A DNA stretch of 64,000 nt from an uncultured Lachnospiraceae bacterium (GTDB taxonomy: Bacteria; Bacillota_A; Clostridia; Lachnospirales; Lachnospiraceae). The DNA is taken from positions 1-64,000 of the forward strand of contig CANOBT010000002.1 in assembly GCA_947564305.1 (NCBI GenBank), read 5' to 3'. Below the pieces are notes generated by a model. That model ran no database searches and was not told the origin of the DNA. It saw nothing but the letters and a program-made list of their open reading frames with translations. Shown here in pieces: positions 25,294 through 33,792 of this stretch (positions are counted from its first letter, which is position 1; the number at the start of each line of letters is the position of its first letter). The translations under genes were made by a program, and so were the position numbers.

Positions 25294-25977
25294 GTGGGCA
25301 GCAAGGGGTCAGCGGCAGTTGATAAAGTATATGACTATTTGTATAAGGGAATTCTTTCAGGAGATATCCCGTTAGGTTCTCCTATTGCAGAACTGGAATT
25401 AGGCAAGGCGCTTGGCCTGAGCCGCTCTCCTGTACGGGAGGCGCTCAAACGCATGGAAGGTGAAGGGTTGGTTTCTCATTATCTGGGAAGAGGAACTTTT
25501 GTTACGGATATAACGGTCAGGGATCTCGAAGAGATTTTTGAACTGCGTATCATGTTTGAACTTCATTCCCTGCCTCTGGCCTGCATGTATATGGATGACG
25601 ATATACTCCAGGAACTGCAGAGCGCTTTTGAAAGTCTGGATGAAAATTCGGACGAGCAGCAGTATTACGATGCGAACCGTCTTCTGCATTCTTCCATTAT
25701 TTCTTATGGTGGGAATCTGCGTCTGGAGAAGTTTTATAAGATGCTGGATGCGCAGTTTGCAATTGTAAACCGTATTTCCGCGCGTGATCCGGAGCATTTT
25801 GACATGTCGAACAAGATTCACCTGAACATTGTCAAGGCCATGAGGGAACGGGATGTGGAACGGGCACAGGAACTGTTGAAAGAACACTTAAATCAGGTAA
25901 AGGAACGGACAATACATGAATACAGCAAGCCACTGCCTGCTAAGATGCGGGCGAAGCAGATGCGGAGAGCTTTCTGA
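25294..25977 (+). CDS. GntR-family regulator, FCD subfamily
   Basis: 227 residues. N-terminal winged helix (GSPIAELELGKALGLSRSPVREALKRMEGEGLV), then an all-helical FCD ligand domain (about 80-220) with the metal/carboxylate-binding pattern D...H near 135-141 and H near 187-210. FCD regulators of this type sense organic acids and control sugar-acid and aromatic-acid catabolism. GTG 25294 is selected because GGAGG is seven bases upstream. Its gene lies between aldolase 1 and the dehydrogenase genes, and palindromes containing ATTGTAT occur at both main promoters of the cluster, so it is the likely cluster regulator. Confidence 0.85.
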   Translation: MGSKGSAAVDKVYDYLYKGILSGDIPLGSPIAELELGKALGLSRSPVREALKRMEGEGLVSHYLGRGTFVTDITVRDLEEIFELRIMFELHSLPLACMYMDDDILQELQSAFESLDENSDEQQYYDANRLLHSSIISYGGNLRLEKFYKMLDAQFAIVNRISARDPEHFDMSNKIHLNIVKAMRERDVERAQELLKEHLNQVKERTIHEYSKPLPAKMRAKQMRRAF

Positions 25978-26017
25978 CCGGGTCTGTGCAGCGGCTGTTT
26001 TATGTCCGGATGATGAT

Positions 26018-26052
26018 GCCTCGCAGCGTGGGTTTGCTGCGGGGCTTTTTTG
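26018..26052 (+). terminator. terminator after GntR/FCD
   Basis: GCCTCGCAGC...GCTGCGGGGC (10 bp, one G-U) followed by TTTTTT. Genes 26101-29700 have no obvious promoter of their own after it, so partial readthrough or an undetected promoter must feed them. Confidence 0.8.
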
Positions 26053-26100
26053 TATAGAAAACGATTGTCGTCGTCAAAAATGTAAAAGGAGGACTGTTAC

Positions 26101-26979
26101 ATGAAACTGGGAATGATAGGACTGGGAGCCATGGGTCTGCCGATCTGCCGCAGACTGCTCTTGAACGGTTATGAAGTAAAAGCATTTGATCTTGTGGAGA
26201 AAGCTGTGCAGGAGGCGCGTGAGAGCGGCGCCATGATCTGTGAGAGTGCGGCATCAGCTGCGGAGGGAGTGGAGATGGTATTCTGTTCCCTGCCGAATGC
26301 GGCAATTGTTTCAGGGGTGCTGAAGGAAGTGCTGGAAGAAGACAAGCCCGGACTCGCATATTTTATTGATTTGAGCAGTATTTCGCCGGATTCTGCGAGG
26401 AATCATGCACGGATGGCGGCTGAACACGGGATTGAGTATATGGACTGCCCTGTAAGCGGCGGCGTGGGCGGAGCCGAACAGGGCACGCTGACGGTCATGG
26501 CGGGAGGCAGCAATGAGGGATTTGCAGCAGTCCTGCCGGTGCTTGAGGCAATCGGTAAAAAGATCCATCATGTAGGAGAAACGGGCGCAGGCTCCGGTAT
26601 CAAGATGGTCAATAATTATCTTCTCGGCTGCAATATGGCGGCTGTAGCCGAGGCGCTGGTGCTTGGTGCGAAGATTGGTCTGGATATTGATACAATGTAT
26701 GAGATCATTGGCTCAAGTTCGGGACGTAGTTTTATTATAGAAAATAAGATTCCTAATTTTATAAAAAAGCGTAATTTTGAGGGCGGATTTGCGGTGGATC
26801 TGGAACACAAGGATCTGGGACTCGCTGTGGATACCGCAAAACAGCTGAAAATGCCCATACCAATGGGCAGCACGGCTGTCCAGATGTTTGAGACAGCCAG
26901 GGCAAAAGGATATGGACGGCAGGATATTACTGCGCTTCTTAAAATATGGGAAGAACTGATGGACATAGAAGTAAAATGA
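26101..26979 (+). CDS. hgd: 2-(hydroxymethyl)glutarate dehydrogenase-like (beta-HAD family)
   Basis: 292 residues. GLGAMG (NAD site, residues 7-12), DCPVSGGVGGAEQGTL (substrate motif), GAGSGIKMVNN with the catalytic lysine, and HKDLGLA near the end define the 3-hydroxyisobutyrate dehydrogenase family. Within it, LLGCNMAAVAEALVLG, SSGRSF and FEGGFAVDLEHKDLGLA resemble the Eubacterium barkeri enzyme as I remember it. That enzyme reduces 2-formylglutarate to 2-(hydroxymethyl)glutarate in nicotinate fermentation. The assignment is reinforced by the next gene (a hydratase matching the following step) and the enamidase at 37 kb. Tartronate semialdehyde reductase remains the alternative. AGGAGG precedes the ATG. 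Confidence 0.75.
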   Translation: MKLGMIGLGAMGLPICRRLLLNGYEVKAFDLVEKAVQEARESGAMICESAASAAEGVEMVFCSLPNAAIVSGVLKEVLEEDKPGLAYFIDLSSISPDSARNHARMAAEHGIEYMDCPVSGGVGGAEQGTLTVMAGGSNEGFAAVLPVLEAIGKKIHHVGETGAGSGIKMVNNYLLGCNMAAVAEALVLGAKIGLDIDTMYEIIGSSSGRSFIIENKIPNFIKKRNFEGGFAVDLEHKDLGLAVDTAKQLKMPIPMGSTAVQMFETARAKGYGRQDITALLKIWEELMDIEVK

Positions 26980-26994
26980 CAGGAGGACGCTTGG

Positions 26995-28410
26995 ATGACA
27001 ATAGCAGAGATTGCAGCTCGGAGAGAATATAATTATGGACGGATGACTATAGGCGAGTGTATCGCCGCAGCTACGGAAGCAGGGGTGACAACAGGAGAGG
27101 TCATTTTGACCGAGGCATGTGATGTGACAGGCAGGAGCAGGGAAGAAATTGCAGCCAGTATGGAAGAAGCGTTTGCACACAATCTGCGTGCGGCGGAGAT
27201 TGGCGCAGAGGAAGGGAAGAGTTTTCTGTTAGGCACGGTGGGACAGGATCTGACAAAAGAGGGCGGGCCGGTGATCATAGAGGATCCTTTTGTAAATAAG
27301 ATTGTGGCATATACACTGGCAGCCCAGGTTGGCAACCACTCGATTGGACTCAGGCCCTGCGCAGGGACAGGGGATTCCTGCCCTTACACTGGTTTTATAA
27401 AAGCTCTGAAAGAGGATTATCAGGATGCGGATCTGACCGCACGTATCATGGCTGTTATCCTGAAGATTGGCGGAGAGTTCCGTATAGGCAAGGCGACCAC
27501 AGGCTGCAATATGGAAGGGTTTGGAGCCGGTGCGGCAGCAACGGCGGCGGCATTTGTAGAACTTGCCGGAGGCACACCTGCCCAGATGGAGGCGGCTATG
27601 GTGCTTGCGCTTTCTCCTACGATCAGTGTGCCCTGCACGCCCAGAGTACTGGTGCCAGGTCTGTGCGCAACCCATATCGGCGGAGGGATACTCATCGCGC
27701 GGCTTGCCAGTCAGCTGGCAATGTACACTTCCATACCAGTCAATGTTCCCGTTGATGTGATGATCGCCATGGCGGCCCAATGCCACCTTGCTTCTGCAAA
27801 GCATATTGTGCCTGTGACGATTGAATATATGGAGCCGTTCTTTAAACATGACGAAAAGGTGGATGCCTATATTTCGGAAGAGATTAAGCAGGAGGAGCGA
27901 AGACGGCAGCAGGAGCTGATCCGAAAGGCCGCAGAAGAGAGCAGGAGGCTTGCGGACAAGGCAAACCCGATTACAGAACCCTTTGGAGAGGCTGTCGTGG
28001 GAGGCAGCAGCCTGGGGGTAGGATCGCCTACCAACTGTGCGCGTATCGCCCATTTTCTGGCAAAAGGAGAGGTGAAAAAGGTCAAGATTGAGCTGTACTC
28101 CGAGATGTTTGCGCGGCGCGCGATCAATGTTCCGGGAATCCTCATGGCAGCCGTGGAAGGGCACAGCACCAGTAATGCCGAGGCCTATAAGAACAGTCTG
28201 GATGTGGCCCGCCAAAAGGGAGTGGAGGTGGAAATCCTGGAAATCCCGGAACATTCTGTGCAGAGGGTCACGATAGAAGCCACAGAAGGTAATTCTATGG
28301 TGGAATCCATCAACAGCGGCGGTGCGCGCCTGATTTTGAAGGATGCCCGTCCCAGTGTGGCAAAGGCGAGGGACATCGCGGAACAGCTGAATATTGTGAT
28401 TATAGACTGA
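26995..28410 (+). CDS. hmd: 2-(hydroxymethyl)glutarate dehydratase-like [4Fe-4S] lyase
   Basis: 471 residues in one chain. Residues 1-300 match the alpha domain of iron-sulfur L-serine dehydratases: RPCAGTGDSCPYTGF, TGCNMEGFGAGAAATAAAFVELAGG and SVPCTPRVLVPGLCATHIGG. Cys171, Cys214 and Cys224 have the spacing of the three cluster ligands. A charged helix (about 298-325) links to a 150-residue part like the serine dehydratase beta domain (GSSLGVGSPTNCARIAHFLAKGE). In E. barkeri a serine-dehydratase-like enzyme dehydrates 2-(hydroxymethyl)glutarate to 2-methyleneglutarate, and its gene neighbours hgd as here. A true serine dehydratase is less likely given this context. The start 15 bases after hgd has AGGAGG. 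Confidence 0.75.
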   Translation: MTIAEIAARREYNYGRMTIGECIAAATEAGVTTGEVILTEACDVTGRSREEIAASMEEAFAHNLRAAEIGAEEGKSFLLGTVGQDLTKEGGPVIIEDPFVNKIVAYTLAAQVGNHSIGLRPCAGTGDSCPYTGFIKALKEDYQDADLTARIMAVILKIGGEFRIGKATTGCNMEGFGAGAAATAAAFVELAGGTPAQMEAAMVLALSPTISVPCTPRVLVPGLCATHIGGGILIARLASQLAMYTSIPVNVPVDVMIAMAAQCHLASAKHIVPVTIEYMEPFFKHDEKVDAYISEEIKQEERRRQQELIRKAAEESRRLADKANPITEPFGEAVVGGSSLGVGSPTNCARIAHFLAKGEVKKVKIELYSEMFARRAINVPGILMAAVEGHSTSNAEAYKNSLDVARQKGVEVEILEIPEHSVQRVTIEATEGNSMVESINSGGARLILKDARPSVAKARDIAEQLNIVIID

Positions 28411-28431
28411 TGAGAAGGGTGTGAGATAGAT

Positions 28432-29700
28432 ATGGGCGTTGTAGTTGACCTTGCCCGGAGAATGCCTCTTCCGCGCATGGTACAGGTGGAGCAGCATTTT
28501 GACAGGTCTGCCGTCACAGACATTGACGGCGGTGTGAGAAAGGCGCTTTTGGAACAGGGCGTATTGGATGCTGTGCGGCCCGGAATGTCGGTGGCAGTCA
28601 CGGCCGGCAGCAGGGGGATATCAAATATTGCGGCTATCCTGCGGACGATTGTGGATGTATTGAAGGAACAGGGGGCGGAGCCTTTCATCATTCCTGCCAT
28701 GGGAAGCCACGGGGGAGCCACCGCACAGGGACAGATGGAGGTGCTGGCCTCGCTGGGCATTACCGAACAGTCTCTTTCCTGCCCAATCCGTTCTTCCATG
28801 GAAGTGAAGCAGATAGGCGTTACATTCGACGGACGGCCTGTGCAGATTGATGCATTTGCCGCCCAGGCCGACGGCATTGTGGTCGTGAACCGTGTAAAGG
28901 CTCACACTTCATTTACGGGGCCGGTGGAAAGCGGTCTGATGAAAATGATGGCGATCGGGCTTGCCAAACAGGCGGGGGCGGAAGTATGCCATCAGGAGGG
29001 CTATGCGAAGATTGCCGATAATATTCGGAAATACGGCAGTGCCATATTAAAAAATGCCAACATACTTTTCGGCATGGCGATCATAGAAAATGCATTTGAC
29101 GATACCTGTGAACTCCATGCGGTAAAGCCGGAAGACTTTGAAGAGACAGAAACAAGACTGCTTGTACGCTCCAAGAAACTGATGCCGCGGATTATGTTTT
29201 CAAACATTGACGTACTGGTGGTAGACCGGATGGGAAAAAATATCAGCGGGCTGGGTATGGATCCGCATATTACAGGCTGTTTTGCCAGTCCTTATGCCAG
29301 CGGCCCGCCCAGGCCGGACAAACTGGTGGTGCTGGATCTGACGGATGAGACCCATGGAAATGCGAATGGAATGGGAGTTGCGGATGTAACCACCCGCCGT
29401 CTTTTTGAAAAGTTTGACCCGGAGGCTACATATCCGAATGCACTGACCGCAACCCTGACCGCTGCGGTGCGTGTTCCTCTGATCATGGACAACCAGAGAC
29501 TGGCTATACAGACAGGTATCAAGACATCGGCAGGATTCGATAAAGAGAAGATTCGTCTGGTCCGTATCCGGGATACGCTGTCTTTGAGCAGGATATGGAT
29601 ATCCGAGGCAATGATGGAGGATGCCGGTAATACTCCTGATGTGAAGATTATAGGAGAGCCGGAACCATTCGTATTTGATGAAGAAGGAAATATGTTTTGA
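28432..29700 (+). CDS. LarA-like racemase (DUF2088, nickel-pincer family)
   Basis: 422 residues. GSRGISN near 60, MGSHGGAT near 87 and KAHTSFTGPVESGLMKMMAIG near 155-175 match lactate-racemase-domain proteins. In LarA a lysine carries the nickel-pincer nucleotide and histidines bind nickel and substrate, and His-rich equivalents are present. Homologues epimerise various 2-hydroxyacids. In this cluster it could interconvert a 2-hydroxyacid for the D-2-hydroxyacid dehydrogenase at 40.2 kb; that is inference. No larBCE maturation genes are in the window, so they would be needed elsewhere. A terminator 42 bases downstream closes this transcript. Confidence 0.75.
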   Translation: MGVVVDLARRMPLPRMVQVEQHFDRSAVTDIDGGVRKALLEQGVLDAVRPGMSVAVTAGSRGISNIAAILRTIVDVLKEQGAEPFIIPAMGSHGGATAQGQMEVLASLGITEQSLSCPIRSSMEVKQIGVTFDGRPVQIDAFAAQADGIVVVNRVKAHTSFTGPVESGLMKMMAIGLAKQAGAEVCHQEGYAKIADNIRKYGSAILKNANILFGMAIIENAFDDTCELHAVKPEDFEETETRLLVRSKKLMPRIMFSNIDVLVVDRMGKNISGLGMDPHITGCFASPYASGPPRPDKLVVLDLTDETHGNANGMGVADVTTRRLFEKFDPEATYPNALTATLTAAVRVPLIMDNQRLAIQTGIKTSAGFDKEKIRLVRIRDTLSLSRIWISEAMMEDAGNTPDVKIIGEPEPFVFDEEGNMF

Positions 29701-29741
29701 ACAAAATAAACCGGAGATGCCCTTTGGGTATAACATAGTGT

Positions 29742-29770
29742 AAAAAAGGCTGTCGGAGACAGCCTTTTTT
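29742..29770 (+). terminator. strong intrinsic terminator
   Basis: AAAAAAGGCTGTC GGA GACAGCCTTTTTT is a perfect 13-bp hairpin ending in six T. It separates the hgd-hmd-racemase transcript from the next operon. Confidence 0.9.
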
Positions 29771-29773
29771 GTA

Positions 29774-29817
29774 TGCCATAGTATGCAGAAAGGTTGCCGG
29801 TGGCAAGCTTTCTGTAT
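29774..29817. repeat. half copy of two-hairpin repeat
   Basis: CCATAGTATG is followed by CAGAAAGGTTGCC GGT GGCAAGCTTTCTG. The same CCATAGTATG lead and a hairpin of similar size begin the repeat at 32168. The second hairpin (ATCA..TGGT) is missing here. Confidence 0.45.
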
Positions 29818-29931
29818 GTTTAAATATCTGGTCCGGGGGCATGATATCAGTGTACCATATGGAAGTTTTGCCAGATTGCACAATTTATGGAATTACTTTT
29901 GGTGATTTCGGGTAAAAATTCATAAATCTGC

Positions 29932-29985
29932 TTGACAGCCAGTTATTTTCTGCTATAATAATATTAGAATTCAGATTGTATACAC
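29932..29985 (+). promoter_or_regulatory. main promoter of the second catabolic operon with palindrome
   Basis: TTGACA (29932-29937), a 16-bp spacer ending TGC and TATAAT (29954-29959). TGTATACA (29977-29984), embedded in ATTGTATACAC, follows at the expected transcript start. It shares ATTGTAT with the palindrome at 24307-24321, consistent with one regulator. Confidence 0.75.
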
Positions 29986-30090
29986 GAGGAATACTTAAAA
30001 TGTTCCAAATTTATACAATGACATGCTCGGAGCAGAAACAGCGGCAGTCATGGACCGCCGTCCAAAAAAACAGTTAGGGGGATATTCAAC

Positions 30091-30870
30091 TTGGAAAAAA
30101 GAAAAGTAGCTGTAATCACAGGCGCTACAAGAGGAATTGGCAATGCTATAGCAGACAGGCTGGCATCCGACGGATTTGCCATTGCGGCCTGTGGGACCAT
30201 GTCTTCAGAACGTGCGGCTGAACGTCTGAAGGCAGTAAAAGAGAAGACAGATCTTCTGTATGTAACAGCTGATATGTCCAGGCAGGAGGATCGGGAGAAA
30301 TTGATTTCCTCTGCAGTTGAACGTTTCGGACGCATTGATGCGCTGATCAATAATGCAGGCGTAGGCTCCGTAACACAAGAGAACATACTGGATGTGTCCG
30401 AGGAAAGCCTTGACCGGGTGATGGATATCAATCTGAAAGGATACCTGTTCACTGCTCAGCTTGCTGCAAAGCAGATGATCCGGCAGGTGCAGGAAGATCC
30501 GGAAGGTGACAGGCCTGTCATCATTAATATGTCTTCTATATCAGCCTATACGCTTTCGCTCATGAGAGGGGAGTATTGTATGTCCAAGGCAGCGATCACC
30601 ATGCTGACCAAGCTTCTGGCATTTGCCCTGGCAGACCATGAGATTAACGTATATGAGATACGTCCCGGTAATATACTGAGCGATATGACGCTTCCGGTAA
30701 AGGAAAAATTTGACCGGTATATCGCGGACGGTTTACATCCGCTGCGCCGCTGGGGCACAGGGGAGGACGTTGCAAAGGCAGTTTCCGCCATATGCATGGG
30801 TTATCTGCCTTACACTACAGGTTCAGCCATTGATGTGGACGGCGGATTCCACATGAAGTGGATTGACTGA
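30091..30870 (+). CDS. SDR-family NAD(P)-dependent oxidoreductase
   Basis: 259 residues, classical short-chain dehydrogenase: TGATRGIG at 11-18, NNAGV near 89, catalytic Ser in NMSSISAY, and YCMSK with Tyr and Lys. The C-terminus ending DVDGGFHMKWID resembles 3-oxoacyl-ACP-reductase-like sugar or acid dehydrogenases. TTG 30091 with TTAGGGGGAT upstream is the only sensible start. It is the first gene after the promoter at 29932, so it is expressed with the importer and probably oxidises an imported hydroxy compound. Confidence 0.8.
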   Translation: MEKRKVAVITGATRGIGNAIADRLASDGFAIAACGTMSSERAAERLKAVKEKTDLLYVTADMSRQEDREKLISSAVERFGRIDALINNAGVGSVTQENILDVSEESLDRVMDINLKGYLFTAQLAAKQMIRQVQEDPEGDRPVIINMSSISAYTLSLMRGEYCMSKAAITMLTKLLAFALADHEINVYEIRPGNILSDMTLPVKEKFDRYIADGLHPLRRWGTGEDVAKAVSAICMGYLPYTTGSAIDVDGGFHMKWID

Positions 30871-30970
30871 CAAAGGTTTTTACAGCCGGCGGCAGAATCA
30901 TCCGCCGGCGGCTGAATATCCCGGAGAGGATATGAAAAACAAAAATAAAAAACAAGAGGAGGATGCAACG

Positions 30971-32098
30971 ATGAAAAAGAACAGATTAATGGCAATGTTA
31001 CTGGCGGTGGCAATGACGGTATCACTGGCAGCAGGATGCTCCGGCAAGACGGATGCTCCCGCAGAATCCGAGCCTGCCGAGAAAAGCGAGTCTGTGTCAG
31101 AGGATGCAGAGGAAGAGGACGAAAAAGACGAGAAACCGGCGGCAGACGGAGATTTCACGGTCATCTCTTCTACCAAAGGAATGGACAACGAATACTATGC
31201 CGAGCTGAACAGAGGCGGCGAGGAGTTTGCGGAGCAGATGGGATTTGAGTATGTTACTCTGTCTTCGGAAGACAATGAGCAGAAGCAGATTGCCGATCTG
31301 GAGACCGGACTGGTCACATATGATCCGGATTTCGTGATCATTATGCCTACCAGTTCCAGTGTAGTTCCTGCTTTGGCGGATCTGTGCGAGAATGCAGAGG
31401 TTCCGTTTGTCACCCTTTGGGATTACCCGGAAGATTTCGACTTTACTCCGTATAAGTATCATCTGGCCCACATCCTGACAGATATGCATCTTGAAGGTTA
31501 TACGATGGCGAAGTACCTGTTCGATGCCATGGGAGGCAAGGGCAGCATCGTTGCGATTGACGGCCTGCTCGGAAGCACCACTGCAGTACAGCGCCATGAA
31601 GGTCTGGAAGAAGCCCTGGAAGAGTATCCGGATATCAAACTTCTGGAGTCTCAGCCTGGAGACTGGAACCGCTTTGCAGCAGCTCCGGTATTTGAAGATA
31701 TGTATATTAAATACGGTGATGAGATTGAAGGCGTATGGTGCGGAAACGATGATATGGCTCTGGGCGTATACGAGATCCTTGACGGGGCAGGAAAGTCCGG
31801 CGGCAAGGTGAAGCTGGTTGGTCTCGATTGTCTGAGTAATGTCCTGGAACTGATCCGCGACGGCGAATATGTGATGTCCATGTCTGGCGATGCACCAGGA
31901 ATGCAGGCACTGGCAATGTGTATTGGTTATGACTATGTGAAGGGCGATATCCGTCCGGAGACAGATGAAAGACGTTTTATCATGTATGAACCGCCGATCA
32001 TCACCCAGGAAAATGCGGAAGAGTATCTGGAACTCTGGTATGGGGACGCTGCAAAAGAACGTGACTGGACTGTTGACAGTGAACTGCTCAGCAAATAA
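30971..32098 (+). CDS. sugar-type ABC substrate-binding lipoprotein
   Basis: 375 residues. The signal MKKNRLMAMLLAVAMTVSLAAGC ends in a lipobox Cys23, followed by an acidic linker (to about 55). The two-lobed type 1 periplasmic-binding fold (RbsB/Peripla_BP_4) follows, with PTSSSVVPALADLCENAEVPFVTL and GNDDMALGVYEIL. GAGGAGG sets ATG 30971 and rules out the upstream in-frame ATG codons. It supplies ligand to the ATPase and permease that follow. Type 1 binding proteins usually take sugars but also nucleosides and purines, so the ligand could be non-sugar here. Confidence 0.88.
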   Translation: MKKNRLMAMLLAVAMTVSLAAGCSGKTDAPAESEPAEKSESVSEDAEEEDEKDEKPAADGDFTVISSTKGMDNEYYAELNRGGEEFAEQMGFEYVTLSSEDNEQKQIADLETGLVTYDPDFVIIMPTSSSVVPALADLCENAEVPFVTLWDYPEDFDFTPYKYHLAHILTDMHLEGYTMAKYLFDAMGGKGSIVAIDGLLGSTTAVQRHEGLEEALEEYPDIKLLESQPGDWNRFAAAPVFEDMYIKYGDEIEGVWCGNDDMALGVYEILDGAGKSGGKVKLVGLDCLSNVLELIRDGEYVMSMSGDAPGMQALAMCIGYDYVKGDIRPETDERRFIMYEPPIITQENAEEYLELWYGDAAKERDWTVDSELLSK

Positions 32099-32119
32099 AC
32101 ATAAAGCAGTCCGTTAGAA

Positions 32120-32164
32120 AAGAGCCGTGGAGACTGCAGACAGGAAGCGGGCTTTACGGCTCTT
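32120..32164 (+). promoter_or_regulatory. intra-operon hairpin after the binding-protein gene
   Basis: AAGAGCCGT (32120-32128) pairs with ACGGCTCTT (32156-32164). Hairpins after binding-protein genes commonly stabilise that message or attenuate the downstream transporter genes; only a short T tract follows. Confidence 0.45.
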
Positions 32165-32167
32165 TGA

Positions 32168-32250
32168 ATACCATAGTATGCGGAAAAACCGCAGGCGCCG
32201 GTTTTTCCGCATGGCAAGCAGTCGATCACTTGCGCTGCAAGTGGTTACAA
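32168..32250 (+). repeat. two-hairpin repeat copy before ABC ATPase
   Basis: CCATAGTAT then GCGGAAAAACCG / CGGTTTTTCCGC (12 bp), GGCAAGCAG, and ATCACTTGC GCT GCAAGTGGT followed by TACAA. It has the same two-hairpin architecture and core as copies 1 and 2 and ends 15 bases before the ATPase start codon. Confidence 0.7.
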
Positions 32251-32265
32251 AGGGAGAGTGAGACA

Positions 32266-33792
32266 ATGCAGGAAACTGCCCAAAAACAAAGCAATATAAA
32301 AATGAGCGGCATTTATAAGCGTTTCGCCGGTGTGCAGGCGCTCAAAGATGTTTCTCTGGAACTTTTTCCGGGAGAAATTCTTGCCCTGATTGGTGAGAAT
32401 GGAGCGGGAAAAAGCACGTTGATGCGAATTTTAATGGGGATTGAGAAAAAAGATGCCGGGACAATTTATTTGAATGGGACAGAAATCAATCCGGCAACGC
32501 CTATGGAGGCGGAGCAGTACGGCATTGGAATGGTCTTTCAGGAGCAGGCTCTTTTCCCAAATCTAAGCGTTGCCGAGAATATCTTCCTGGGACGGGAAGG
32601 AGATATGATAACCGGTAATTTTCTTCACTGGAAAAAAATGTATCAGGAATCTGAAATGATATTGAACGAAGTGCACTTAAGCCACATTGATCCGAAGACA
32701 AGACTGGAGAGGCTGAGCTTTTCCGAGAGACAGATGGTGGAACTTGCAAGAGTCCTTTATCCGGCAGTACGCAACAAACGAAAGGGTATCATCATCCTGG
32801 ACGAACCGACCGCCGTATTGTCCCCCAGTGAGGTGGAGCAGCTTTTTACGGTAGTCAGTGCTTTAAAAGAACATGCATCTTTTGTATTTATCTCCCATCA
32901 CCTGGAGGAGGTCATCCAGTATACGGACCGTGTGGAGGTCATGAAGGATGGACAGAATGTAGGCGGACTGATGACCAGGGATGCAGACATCCAAATGCTC
33001 CAGGAGATGATGGTAGGCCGTGAATTTTCCAAGGACTTTTACTATGCGGAGGACCTAAGGGAGCCGGAAGAAACCGTTGTCCTGGAACTGGACAAAGTGA
33101 GTTCGGATGCGGTCTCCAATGTTTCTTTAAAGCTGAAAAAAGGGGAAATCCTGGGAATCGCGGGCCTCATGGGCTGCGGCAAAGAAAATCTGGCAAAGGT
33201 AATCTTTGGTGACGAACCGATTACAGAGGGGACCATCACCGTGGGCTCCCGGAAGATTCAAAACAGTATCAAAAAGGCGGTAGACGCAGGAATCGGATAT
33301 CTGCCAAGTGACCGCCGCAGCGAAGGAATCCTGGATACGATGTCAGTGGGTCATAATATTACGGTGGCAAATCTGGACAATTTTGAGACAGGAGTTTTTC
33401 TGGACAGGTCCAAAGAGAATACCTGTGTAAATGACTATATTGACAGGCTGAGGATTAAGACACCTTCGGGAAATACACTGATCGTTAATTTATCAGGCGG
33501 CAACCAGCAGAAAGCAATTTTGGCAAGATGGCTGTCGCGGAAACCAGATATCATTATTATGGAGCAGCCGACGAGAGGAATTGATGTCGGCGCAAAGCAG
33601 GAGATATACAGGATTATGCGTGACCTTGCAAACGAGGGCGTTTCCATTCTTGTCATCTCCGATGAGATGCCCGAGCTGATAGGATTGTCCAACCGCATTG
33701 TTATGATGCGTAAAGGTACTGTCACAGGGGAAATCGATTGTAAGAAGGAGGCGAACCTTAATGAGAAACACATCATCCAATACATCACCTGA
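32266..33792 (+). CDS. RbsA/MglA-type double ABC ATPase
   Basis: 508 residues with two nucleotide-binding domains. The first has GENGAGKST, LSFSERQMVELAR and IIILDEPT. The second has a degenerate P-loop GLMGCGKEN but an intact LSGGNQQKAILARWL and MEQPTRGIDVG, as is usual in this family. ATG 32266 is set by AGGGAGAG upstream; a longer in-frame start would translate the hairpin repeat. It overlaps the permease gene by 32 bases. Confidence 0.9.
   Translation: MQETAQKQSNIKMSGIYKRFAGVQALKDVSLELFPGEILALIGENGAGKSTLMRILMGIEKKDAGTIYLNGTEINPATPMEAEQYGIGMVFQEQALFPNLSVAENIFLGREGDMITGNFLHWKKMYQESEMILNEVHLSHIDPKTRLERLSFSERQMVELARVLYPAVRNKRKGIIILDEPTAVLSPSEVEQLFTVVSALKEHASFVFISHHLEEVIQYTDRVEVMKDGQNVGGLMTRDADIQMLQEMMVGREFSKDFYYAEDLREPEETVVLELDKVSSDAVSNVSLKLKKGEILGIAGLMGCGKENLAKVIFGDEPITEGTITVGSRKIQNSIKKAVDAGIGYLPSDRRSEGILDTMSVGHNITVANLDNFETGVFLDRSKENTCVNDYIDRLRIKTPSGNTLIVNLSGGNQQKAILARWLSRKPDIIIMEQPTRGIDVGAKQEIYRIMRDLANEGVSILVISDEMPELIGLSNRIVMMRKGTVTGEIDCKKEANLNEKHIIQYIT

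Noticed and set aside
27229..28497. 422-codon open frame on the minus strand
   Set aside because: It is antisense to the dehydratase gene, has no ribosome site, and its sequence is rich in His/Arg/Cys as expected from the shadow of a GC-rich coding frame.
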